A DNA stretch of 8,364 nucleotides from Candidatus Pacearchaeota archaeon (GCA_002687255.1 NYZR01000025.1:3622-11985); one strand, 5' to 3'. Positions 1 to 5,994 are shown, counted from the stretch's first letter. The notes: generated by a model not told the origin, from the letters alone. Program-made: numbers and translations.

Positions 1-1838
1 CTCTCCGCACCATCCAAAACCACTTCAACACCCTCAGTCTCCTCTAACTCTGCAGTCACTGCCCCAGAAATAACCCTTCCAGTAAAAACATCACGCAACC
101 AACGACTAAAATCAGGACGAAGATCCAACTCTGCATTCACATCAGCATGAATAACTTGCCCTGTCAAGACAGCCCCCTCAACCCCTTCAACAACAAGAAC
201 ATCAACCTTAGTCACACCCACATTCTCCGCTCCAGAAGGCAGCTCAACAGAAACATTTTCTTGCACCCCAAGAGAAACATTCTCCACCCACTTCACGGGC
301 TCACCAACTCGAATCGTCCCTTTCTTCGCCCGCTGGATATGCACAGCCCCATTCGACACCAAAACATTGAACACGTCCCCCTCCACCCTCTGCTCCCCAG
401 CCAAAGCAGTAACCTTCCCTCGCCTAGCCCCAGAGAATCCCGAATCTGCTACCAAAGTAACAACGTGCTCCTCAAAGGAAGCACTAAAGTTCATGAGCTC
501 AATTTCATACGCCTGAGCCCCAGCAAAATATTCAGAAAGATCCAGAACGAAACTATCTCCAACACCAACCCTCTGCGTCCCAATACCTTGCACGATACTC
601 AGATTAACTTCCTCGACATCTTCCTCGGCACTGGTAGCCAAGGGAGCTTCGCCACTTACTGATAGGATCTCTTCTTCATCAACCAGCAAAACCACTTGCA
701 CATCGGCAGTATCCTCAACGACTAAACCAAACTGAGCAAGATCCACGACAAGCTGCAAGCTCTCGTTCCGCCCATACCCTTTTCCAAATCCTTCCTCTTC
801 AACAACATACTCTGTCGTCACTTTCACCTCTCCTTCATCTTCTTCCAAAGAAAGCACTCCTGCATCAACAGCAATTCCATGCACCTCCACAGTTCCGACA
901 TTCAGCGTCACACTCTCAGTTTCCCCTAGCTCATACGTATACACCTCACCTTTTTGAACACTCCCTGCAACAATCCTCATTCCCTCCGCAACAGCCTGCC
1001 CGGTCAAAACAGAACCCTCTAAATTTTCCCCCTCAGAAACCTCCTTTTCAGATTCTTCTTCTACAACAGCTTCTCCCCCAAGGTCTTCTTCTACGTCCTG
1101 TTCCACAACAGAATCATCTTCGAAATCTTCTTCTTCTTCTTTTTCTTTTTCTGTCTCTTCTTCTTCTTCTTCTTCTTCTTCTTCTTCTTCTTCTTCTTCT
1201 TCTTCTTCTTCTTCTGAAACAACACCCACTGTTTCATTTACTTCAGAAACATCTTCCTCCTCTTGATCAGCTGAAGTCTCATTCTCTGAAGAATCAGTTT
1301 CATTCACCACCGTTTCATTCACCTCGATTTCAGTTTCATTAACGGAGACCTCTGTCTCATTCCCAAGAGAAACATTCCCTTCAACCTTTTCCCCTGTCTC
1401 ATTCCCTTCAGAAACATTCACATCCCCATTTATTTCTGCAGAAGAAGAACCAACTTCATCAGAAAACACACTCGGCCCAGAAACCAATAAATCAAACGTA
1501 ACCTCCTTCGAAACATTCTTCACCCCTGCAACCCCATATCCTCTTCCATCACCTTCCAATTCAAAACCTTTCACATAATGAACCCCTTCCACAGAACGCT
1601 CAGACACCAGCTCTGAAAGAACAAGACTCTTCGAAACATTTCCAACCTCAAGCTGCACAACACTTCCAACAGGTAACAACTCTCCAGCCTCCAAGCTTAA
1701 CCGCAACTGCCCTCCCAACACATCCCCAGAAGAAACATGCTCCAATTCCAAAACAGCCCTTCCTGTCGACCAAGGAACCGAAAAGATCAAGACAAGGAGC
1801 ACCAAAGCTAAAACAATCACCATGCCTCTTTCTTTCAT
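1..1838 (-). CDS. Large acidic secreted/surface glycoprotein, C-terminus cut by window edge
   Basis: This reading frame runs without a stop from an ATG at 1838 to the window edge (612 full codons). It has a short charged N-terminus (MKERG), a hydrophobic segment at about residues 6-22 (signal peptide or anchor), and then an extracellular part rich in Val, Gly and Glu that looks like beta-sandwich modules. Two modules share a Gly-x-Gly-(R/K)-G-Y-G element (residues 96-102 and 350-356). Between them lies a low-complexity acidic linker with nine N-x-S/T sequons at residues 141-203 and 20 consecutive Glu at 209-228. Sixteen sequons are visible in all. The short motif TG(Q/R)(A/V)(V/I) occurs at residues 25, 279, 559 and 586. 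No enzymatic motif was found. It is probably an S-layer-like or other envelope protein; exact function is unknown. The start is supported by a TATA box one promoter pitch upstream and by the signal-like N-terminus. Confidence 0.85.
   Translation of the reverse strand, partial: MKERGMVIVLALVLLVLIFSVPWSTGRAVLELEHVSSGDVLGGQLRLSLEAGELLPVGSVVQLEVGNVSKSLVLSELVSERSVEGVHYVKGFELEGDGRGYGVAGVKNVSKEVTFDLLVSGPSVFSDEVGSSSAEINGDVNVSEGNETGEKVEGNVSLGNETEVSVNETEIEVNETVVNETDSSENETSADQEEEDVSEVNETVGVVSEEEEEEEEEEEEEEEEEEEETEKEKEEEEDFEDDSVVEQDVEEDLGGEAVVEEESEKEVSEGENLEGSVLTGQAVAEGMRIVAGSVQKGEVYTYELGETESVTLNVGTVEVHGIAVDAGVLSLEEDEGEVKVTTEYVVEEEGFGKGYGRNESLQLVVDLAQFGLVVEDTADVQVVLLVDEEEILSVSGEAPLATSAEEDVEEVNLSIVQGIGTQRVGVGDSFVLDLSEYFAGAQAYEIELMNFSASFEEHVVTLVADSGFSGARRGKVTALAGEQRVEGDVFNVLVSNGAVHIQRAKKGTIRVGEPVKWVENVSLGVQENVSVELPSGAENVGVTKVDVLVVEGVEGAVLTGQVIHADVNAELDLRPDFSRWLRDVFTGRVISGAVTAELEETEGVEVVLDGAE
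1158..1214 (-). repeat. (GAA)19 trinucleotide microsatellite inside the surface-protein gene
   Basis: Nineteen uninterrupted GAA codons on the minus strand (TTC on plus) are followed by one GAG, giving 20 Glu in a row (residues 209-228). A further GAA/AAA-rich stretch continues to about 1128. The purity of the repeat, with almost no synonymous GAG, suggests recent expansion by slippage. Because the unit is a triplet, length changes keep the frame and would alter linker length and charge without switching the gene off. Confidence 0.95.
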
Positions 1839-1860
1839 AAAAAGAAATAGATCTTGATCC

Positions 1861-1867
1861 TTTTAAG
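1861..1867 (-). promoter_or_regulatory. TATA box of the surface-protein gene
   Basis: The minus-strand core CTTAAAA has its TTAA centre 26.5 nt from the A of the ATG at 1838. The downstream stretch is T-rich and contains no Shine-Dalgarno sequence. This predicts a leaderless transcript that begins at the start codon, as for proS, gatB and the collagen-like gene in this window. Confidence 0.6.
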
Positions 1868-1880
1868 AATGTCTGTTTCT

Positions 1881-1899
1881 AAAAAACCCAATCAAAAAA
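1881..1899 (-). terminator. Two oligo-T tracts downstream of the structured element
   Basis: On the minus strand two runs of six T (1894-1899 and 1881-1886) follow the folded element at 1910-2027 and precede the surface-gene TATA box. Archaeal RNA polymerase terminates at such T tracts, so they could end a transcript coming through proS and the structured element. There is no hairpin directly at the tracts. Confidence 0.4.
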
Positions 1900-1909
1900 G
1901 AACTTTGAA

Positions 1910-2027
1910 GTGAACCACCCCACACTGAAGCGAGGGGCGTCCTCCTCCCCAGGGGGTGTTCACACCCGAGATTTGTGCTTGCTTGCACACGAGCTTAAGC
2001 AGGAGGGTTGCGCAAACTCAAATCTCG
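1910..2027 (-). mobile_element. Orphan IS200/IS605-like right end / omega-RNA-like structured RNA, no tnpB
   Basis: This is the only sizeable non-coding stretch (1839-2039). On the minus strand it reads as a chain of helices: a 9-bp perfect pairing between 2019-2027 and 1967-1975 closing an inner domain (with GCTTAAGC and TTGCGCAA palindromes and a TGTGC/GCACA hairpin), then GGGTGTGAACACCC (1954-1967), then GCCCC-stem-TTCA-stem-GGGG at 1918-1938, ending in TGGTTCAC. The last part matches the form I know for right ends of IS200/IS605 (IS1341-type) elements, where the RNA 3' of tnpB forms the guide scaffold. A position that is G-U on the minus strand but A-C on plus favours the minus-strand RNA. 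No tnpB coding remnant is visible. It may be a decayed element, a MITE-like derivative, or a retained stand-alone RNA. A different structured RNA cannot be excluded. Confidence 0.45.
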
Positions 2028-2034
2028 TTGTCTC

Positions 2035-2039
2035 AAAAA
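2035..2039 (-). terminator. T5 tract directly after proS stop
   Basis: The proS stop TAG is followed immediately by TTTTT on the minus strand, a minimal archaeal oligo-T terminator. Readthrough would carry proS transcription into the structured element downstream. Confidence 0.35.
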
Positions 2040-3494
2040 CTAATACGACTTCCCAACATAAGCAAGATAATCTGCCTTCTTCCCACAAACCACACAAGTT
2101 TTCCCTTTCGCCCTCTTCTCTCCATCAAAAGGAATATTCAAAACTTTCGCCCCCCCAGATTTATACTTCAACATATCCTCACACTCAACACCACGACACA
2201 AAGGAACAAAAGCAATTTTCTTACTACGAATAACTTTCTCAACACTAAGCAAATCTTTAGCCTCAACAACTCCGGCCCTTAAAAACTTCTCAGCTTTCTC
2301 TAAGAGGCTCTCCTGGATCTCTTCTAACATTCTCTCAACCTTAGCCGCCAAACTCCTCACCTTCACTGCCTCCTTCTTGCCGGTATCCCGCCTAACCAAA
2401 ACCACTTCCTTCCTCTCAACATCTTTAGGCCCAACCTCAATCCTTAGAGGAACACCCTTCAATTCCCATTCATTAAATTTATACCCAGGCTTATGTTCTT
2501 CTCGAAGATCCAATAACACCTCAAACTTGCTAAGCTTCTCTTCAACATCCCGGGCTAAAGTTAAAACTTCGTCACGAGAATCGTCAAACAAGATAGGAAC
2601 AATAACGGCCTGGGTTGGAGCTATCCGTGGAGGCAACACCAGCCCATTCTTATCAGAATGTATAGCAAACATCACCCCCAACATCCGAGTAGTAATAGCG
2701 AAAGTATTTTGATAGGCATACTCTTTTTTACCCTCTTCATTCAAAAAAGTGATGTCGTATGCCTTAGCAAAGATCTGACCGTCATGATGAAAATCAGGGC
2801 CCTGAATAGCCTTGCCATGAGGCATCAAAAACTCCATAGACACAGTATACTCTGCCCCCGCAAACTTCTCCTTATCACTCTTCCTGCCAATCAAAGAAGG
2901 GAGAGCCAAAAAATTCCTGCAAACATCATCATACGTTCCAATCACAAAATCCATTTCAGCCTCTGCCTCTTCCTTCGAAGCAAAAACCGTGTGCCCCTCA
3001 TTCCACAAGAATTCCCGAGTTCTCAAAAAAGGAACGGGGTGCTTAAACTCCCACCTTACCACATTGTTCCACTGATTCAATCTCATAGGCAAATCCCTCC
3101 AGCTCCGAATCCACTTGGAGAAGGAATCATACATAATTGTCTCACTAGTCGGCCTGATAGCCAACCTTTCCTTCAGTTTACTCTCTCCAGCATGAGTAAC
3201 CCACGCCACCTCAGGAGTAAATCCTTCCACATGCTCCGCCTCCTTACTCAACACCTTCTCAGGAATAAACAACGGGAAGTAGACATTTTTAATGCCCTCC
3301 TTCTTAAACCGCTTATCCACCTCGTCCCGAATCTTCTCCCAGATAGCATACGAAGTAGGTCTGAAAGCAATACAGCCTGAAACAGCTGTATAATCAGCAA
3401 GATCTGCCTTCAGCATAATCTGCGTGAACCACTCAGAAAACTCATCCTTCTCAGCAGTAACGCCCTTCTCATCTTTCTCCTGTCTTCCGGCCAT
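2040..3494 (-). CDS. proS: Prolyl-tRNA synthetase, archaeal/eukaryotic type
   Basis: This cytosolic class II synthetase charges tRNA-Pro with proline. At 484 residues it is the usual archaeal length. In order: N-terminal leader and motif 1 region (to about 80), the TSE loop (116-118), motif 2 around VVRWEFKHPVPFLRTRE (145-161), motif 3 with TTR at 268-270 and GLVLPPR (284-290), an anticodon-binding domain (about 297-395), and a C-terminal zinc domain with Cys 433, 438, 467 and 470, ending in Tyr as is typical of this type. One point is odd: the loop that in relatives reads GTSHxLGQ is GPDFHHDGQ (232-240), and the usual HGDD is HSDK (279-282), so the proline-site surroundings diverge. The ATG at 3494 has a TATA box one pitch upstream and no Shine-Dalgarno sequence, so it is predicted leaderless. 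It is divergent from the zincin gene. Confidence 0.97.
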   Translation of the reverse strand: MAGRQEKDEKGVTAEKDEFSEWFTQIMLKADLADYTAVSGCIAFRPTSYAIWEKIRDEVDKRFKKEGIKNVYFPLFIPEKVLSKEAEHVEGFTPEVAWVTHAGESKLKERLAIRPTSETIMYDSFSKWIRSWRDLPMRLNQWNNVVRWEFKHPVPFLRTREFLWNEGHTVFASKEEAEAEMDFVIGTYDDVCRNFLALPSLIGRKSDKEKFAGAEYTVSMEFLMPHGKAIQGPDFHHDGQIFAKAYDITFLNEEGKKEYAYQNTFAITTRMLGVMFAIHSDKNGLVLPPRIAPTQAVIVPILFDDSRDEVLTLARDVEEKLSKFEVLLDLREEHKPGYKFNEWELKGVPLRIEVGPKDVERKEVVLVRRDTGKKEAVKVRSLAAKVERMLEEIQESLLEKAEKFLRAGVVEAKDLLSVEKVIRSKKIAFVPLCRGVECEDMLKYKSGGAKVLNIPFDGEKRAKGKTCVVCGKKADYLAYVGKSY

Positions 3495-3517
3495 GCCAAA
3501 CGCAAAGAAAAAAACTT

Positions 3518-3523
3518 CTTAAA
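3518..3523. promoter_or_regulatory. Shared TATA box between proS and the zincin gene
   Basis: Only 54 nt separate the two divergent start codons. The single CTTAAA (plus)/TTTAAG (minus) core has its centre 26.5 nt from the proS ATG and 28.5 nt from the zincin ATG at 3549. The near-symmetric core can be read in both directions, so the two genes probably compete for, or share, one TBP site. Confidence 0.55.
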
Positions 3524-3548
3524 CCTTCGTTTTCTAAGAATAGAAGAT

Positions 3549-3986
3549 ATGCGTGCGCCACAGCGAACAAAGAGCGATGTGGCGCAACAGCAAATGAGCG
3601 CACGAAGCGCTTTTACATCTCTTCAAAATACCATGCAATCAGACGAAGTCCGAACAAGAGACCATTACACAGAAGGCACCTCCAGCCTAGAAGACACTCT
3701 CAATCTAGTCTACGCACCAAAGCCAAAAAAGAAGGAAGCCCCAATAACTTTCACTCACGCCCGCAATCTCCCCGGAGCCCACGGGGTCTACCACACTATA
3801 AACAAAACGATCACCATAGTCAACACAGACCCATCACCACAAGTCGCCTACACAACATACCATGAACAAGCGCACGCCGACGGCATCCACACAGAAGAAG
3901 GAGCTGACAGAATAGCCATGGAAAAAACAGGCAGGAACCTAAGATTAGAAAAAGACCTCTATCCTCCTTTTCCAAGGATTTCCTAA
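3549..3986 (+). CDS. Small HExxH zincin-like protein (ImmA/IrrE-like motif arrangement)
   Basis: This is a 145-residue protein. The N-terminal ~60 residues are polar and probably disordered, ending in a basic patch (KPKKKE, 58-63). The C-terminal half has the form of a minimal metallopeptidase: a beta-like segment with ITI (88-90), then YHEQAH with HExxH at 105-109, His114, and EEGADRIA (116-123). The HExxH...EExAD spacing resembles ImmA/IrrE (M78) and SprT-like minimal zincins, where the second Glu is the third zinc ligand. No signal peptide or membrane segment is seen, so it is probably cytosolic. The substrate is unknown. No cognate repressor or toxin partner sits beside it; neighbours are proS (divergent) and tRNA-Arg (convergent). 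The stop lies 6 nt from the tRNA 3' end. Zincin fold is fairly secure; specific family is inference. Confidence 0.75.
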   Translation: MRAPQRTKSDVAQQQMSARSAFTSLQNTMQSDEVRTRDHYTEGTSSLEDTLNLVYAPKPKKKEAPITFTHARNLPGAHGVYHTINKTITIVNTDPSPQVAYTTYHEQAHADGIHTEEGADRIAMEKTGRNLRLEKDLYPPFPRIS

Positions 3987-3992
3987 AAGAAA
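3985..3992 (-). terminator. T-rich terminator after tRNA-Arg
   Basis: Directly after the tRNA discriminator base the minus strand reads TTTCTTTT. This overlaps the TAA stop of the converging zincin gene and is a plausible oligo-T terminator for the tRNA. Confidence 0.45.
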
Positions 3993-4064
3993 TGGGCCCA
4001 CGAGGAATCGAACCTCGGTCTGTTGGTCCGAAGCCAACTATTCTATCCACTAAACTATGGGCCC
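3993..4064 (-). tRNA. tRNA-Arg (anticodon UCG)
   Basis: The minus strand folds into a complete cloverleaf: acceptor GGGCCCA/TGGGCCC (7 bp), T8 A9, D stem GTTT/GAAT with loop AGTGGATA, anticodon stem GTTGG/CCAAC with loop CTTCGGA (anticodon TCG, reading CGA), variable loop AGAC, T stem CGAGG/CCTCG with loop TTCGATT, and discriminator A. CCA is not encoded. There is no intron. The first 10 nt (GGGCCCATAG) are also the last two codons and the TAG stop of the LAGLIDADG gene on the same strand. Confidence 0.97.
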
Positions 4065-4801
4065 ATTGTGTAAGGATCAATATCACCATTTAAAATACCT
4101 TTCCTTTGTTCAAATGTAAGATTAGTCGGACAAAATCCAAAAGCCTTCCAAACAACATAACGAGAACGTTTAACCTCATTTTTCATTCCAATAAGTTCCA
4201 TCCATTGGTGTAATCGTGAGACGCCATTGAGCATGATACGATAAGCAACATTTTCACCAACCCCTGAAGGTTCATCTCGATAACAATAATGAGCAAGGCC
4301 CAACCTTCCAAGAAGAAGGATTATCTGCTTTGATAAATAAGGAGACACAGTAGTAAGTTGTATTTGTGGATAGTGATGGCGAGACACCTTAAACAAAGTA
4401 TAATTCCCATAACATTTCCTAAACCCCAAATAACCATCAGTATCAAATAATCCTCTCAAAAACCGAGTATGAATAAGGGCATCATTACTTTTCAAAACAA
4501 AAGAAGGAATCTTAACAGTAGTGGACTTTTTACCGTAAGGAAAACCAAGATCATGAAAGAACCGAATAATATCCCGATCCCTTATAACAAAACCATATGT
4601 TCCTCGAGAAGGAAAGATCCTATTTTTCAAAGTAATGCCAAAAACCTTTTCAAACAAAGGCTTCACATGAAAATCATAGTAACCTGATTCTTCAAAACTT
4701 CCACTAATATCTAACTCTCTCCTTCTTCCATCATTTCTCAAATAACCATCACCGACATGAATGCCGCAGACCTCTGCAAGATCCTCACTAAAAACAACCA
4801 C
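4055..4801 (-). CDS. Free-standing LAGLIDADG homing endonuclease abutting tRNA-Arg
   Basis: A 248-residue double-motif LAGLIDADG protein. From the GTG at 4801, motif 1 is LAEVCGIHVGDGYL (residues 8-21, acidic Asp18) and motif 2 is FLRGLFDTDGYL (114-125, Asp122). These helices supply the two metal-binding acids of the double-strand DNA endonuclease. Size and spacing suit a monomeric two-motif enzyme. It lies in no intein, and the neighbouring tRNA has no intron. Its last codons plus TAG stop lie inside the 5' end of tRNA-Arg. GTG is preferred over in-frame ATGs at 4903 and 4888 because those would lie in or upstream of the shared TATA box and overlap the divergent permease; GTG lies 25.5 nt from the TATA centre, fitting a leaderless start. 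The target site and activity are unknown. Codons are more A/T-rich than in gatB, which fits a mobile origin. Confidence 0.85.
   Translation of the reverse strand: MVVFSEDLAEVCGIHVGDGYLRNDGRRRELDISGSFEESGYYDFHVKPLFEKVFGITLKNRIFPSRGTYGFVIRDRDIIRFFHDLGFPYGKKSTTVKIPSFVLKSNDALIHTRFLRGLFDTDGYLGFRKCYGNYTLFKVSRHHYPQIQLTTVSPYLSKQIILLLGRLGLAHYCYRDEPSGVGENVAYRIMLNGVSRLHQWMELIGMKNEVKRSRYVVWKAFGFCPTNLTFEQRKGILNGDIDPYTMGP
4089..4096 (-). promoter_or_regulatory. TATA box of tRNA-Arg, inside the endonuclease coding sequence
   Basis: The minus strand carries ATTTTAAA, with its TTAA centre 27.5 nt from the first base of the mature tRNA (G at 4064). It is formed by the codons for G-I-L-N near the endonuclease C-terminus. 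The spacing predicts a transcription start at or within about 1 nt of the mature tRNA 5' end. Confidence 0.5.
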
Positions 4802-4823
4802 AAAATAAAAAGAGGAAGGTATG

Positions 4824-4829
4824 TTTAAA
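4824..4829. promoter_or_regulatory. Shared palindromic TATA box (TTTAAA) between endonuclease and permease
   Basis: TTTAAA is the only TATA-like core in the 62-nt gap between the GTG at 4801 and the ATG at 4864. Its centre is 25.5 nt from the GTG (leaderless) and 37.5 nt from the permease ATG, which implies a leader of roughly 11 nt. No Shine-Dalgarno is seen before either start. Confidence 0.5.
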
Positions 4830-4863
4830 TAATCTCTCCTCTTCTTCCCAAAAAAGAGCACCC

Positions 4864-5994
4864 ATGAAAAAAGAAAACAAAAAGACATACATCGGAGCAG
4901 CAACTCTCATCGGATCAGCAATAGGAGCAGGCATTCTAGGAATCCCTTACGTCATACAACAAGCAGGCTTCACCATTGGACTAACCCATCTCATCTTCCT
5001 AACAGCAATCATGACCTACCTCGTCCTCTGTCTAGGAGAAATCGCATTAAGAACAAGAAAGAACCACCACTTGACAGGATACGCAGAAAAATACCTCGGA
5101 CCGACAGGGAAAAAAATTATGTTCGCCGCATTTGCCTTTGGCATCTACGCAGCCCTCATCGCCTATCTCATCGGCGAAGGCCAATCACTCTCCCACCTCC
5201 TCTTCAACTCCGCAGCATACTCATTCCATTTAGGAATTCTCTTCTGGCTAATGATCAGCGTCTTCGCTTACACCGGACTCAAGGCACTAGAAAAGGGAGA
5301 AGAATTCGGCGTGCTCCTTATCATCGCACTCATTCTCGGTCTAGCAATGTTGGCCAGCACAAAAATAAACCCTGCACATTTACAAACCATCAACCTATCA
5401 GAAATCTTCACTCCATTTGGGATAATCCTCTTCGCCCTTCTCGGCTTTTCCGCACTCCCCGAAGTCGAAAGAGAACTTGGCTCTGAAAAGAAAAATCTCA
5501 AAAAAAGTATTCTTATAGCATATGCAACGATCTTCGTCGCATATCTCATCTTCGCTGTCGTCGTCGTCGGATGGAAAGGGGCAGCAACACCAGAAGTAGC
5601 AACCCTCGCATTAGGCAAACCGTTCATCCTCTTAGGAATCCTAACAATGTTCACCTCATATTTAGCACTAACATTCGCCATGATGGACACACTCAGATTC
5701 GACTTCCATTACTCAAAAGAAAAATCTTGGATCATAACCAACACCCTTCCGCTCTTACTTTACGTTCTACTAACCATGACAAACACCGCAAGCTTCACCA
5801 CAGTCCTAAGCATCGGCGGCGTTCTCTCAGGGGGCCTGATGGCCATCCTCATCCTTATCATGCACCCCAAAGCAAAAAGCCTAGGAGACGAACCTCCAGC
5901 CTATAGAATTCCCCATTCAAAAATCATCACCGTCCTACTTGTAATCCTCTTCATCTTCGCAGCGGCCCAGCAAATCTGGCAAGTCCTAATTTAA
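4864..5994 (+). CDS. Amino-acid permease (APC superfamily, AAAP/HAAAP-like)
   Basis: A 376-residue integral membrane protein with about 11 predicted helices (roughly 10-30, 36-58, 85-108, 118-138, 148-166, 184-200, 215-238, 253-275, 286-304, 308-330, 350-372). The first helix carries GSAIGAGILGIPY (17-29), the unwound Gly-rich substrate-binding segment typical of the amino-acid/auxin and hydroxy/aromatic amino-acid permease families. It is therefore probably an ion-coupled importer of amino acids, perhaps aromatic; the substrate cannot be read from sequence. The length is slightly below the family norm of about 400 but the fold looks complete. It starts at the first ATG, divergent from the endonuclease, and its stop is 1 nt from the stop of the convergent collagen-like gene. 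An amino-acid importer would suit an archaeon with reduced biosynthesis, but that is inference. Confidence 0.9.
   Translation: MKKENKKTYIGAATLIGSAIGAGILGIPYVIQQAGFTIGLTHLIFLTAIMTYLVLCLGEIALRTRKNHHLTGYAEKYLGPTGKKIMFAAFAFGIYAALIAYLIGEGQSLSHLLFNSAAYSFHLGILFWLMISVFAYTGLKALEKGEEFGVLLIIALILGLAMLASTKINPAHLQTINLSEIFTPFGIILFALLGFSALPEVERELGSEKKNLKKSILIAYATIFVAYLIFAVVVVGWKGAATPEVATLALGKPFILLGILTMFTSYLALTFAMMDTLRFDFHYSKEKSWIITNTLPLLLYVLLTMTNTASFTTVLSIGGVLSGGLMAILILIMHPKAKSLGDEPPAYRIPHSKIITVLLVILFIFAAAQQIWQVLI

Noticed and set aside
147..662. 171-codon open frame on the plus strand
   Set aside because: It is antisense to the continuous surface-protein frame and its composition (Asn, His, Arg, Pro, Ser) is typical of reverse reading of Glu/Val/Gly-rich coding DNA.
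1155..1214. CRISPR-like or tandem-repeat array
   Set aside because: It is a simple codon microsatellite without spacers, read through as poly-Glu.
1910..2027. 5S rRNA, SRP RNA or RNase P RNA
   Set aside because: The length and the helix order do not fit these RNAs and none of their conserved boxes is visible; the IS200/IS605 right-end form fits better.
1910..2282. Overlapping plus-strand frames of about 107 codons
   Set aside because: They start in the structured non-coding element and continue antisense to the 3' end of proS; low-complexity composition, no homology signal.
2658..3380. 240-codon open frame on the plus strand
   Set aside because: It is fully antisense to the well-supported proS gene, its peptide is rich in Arg/Leu/His/Pro without motifs, and no promoter fits its start. 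It is a frame shadow.
3993..4064. Attachment-site duplication of the tRNA 3' end by an integrated element
   Set aside because: No second copy of the T-arm/acceptor 3' sequence is seen in the window, and the foreign gene lies on the 5' side of the tRNA.
3820..4089. 89-codon minus-strand frame across the tRNA and zincin gene
   Set aside because: It runs through the tRNA and antisense to the HExxH region; no protein-like features.
4802..4903. ATG at 4903 or 4888 as endonuclease start
   Set aside because: These extensions would overlap the divergent permease or its leader, add a hydrophobic tail foreign to the family, and place the TATA box inside the gene. GTG at 4801 fits the promoter pitch.
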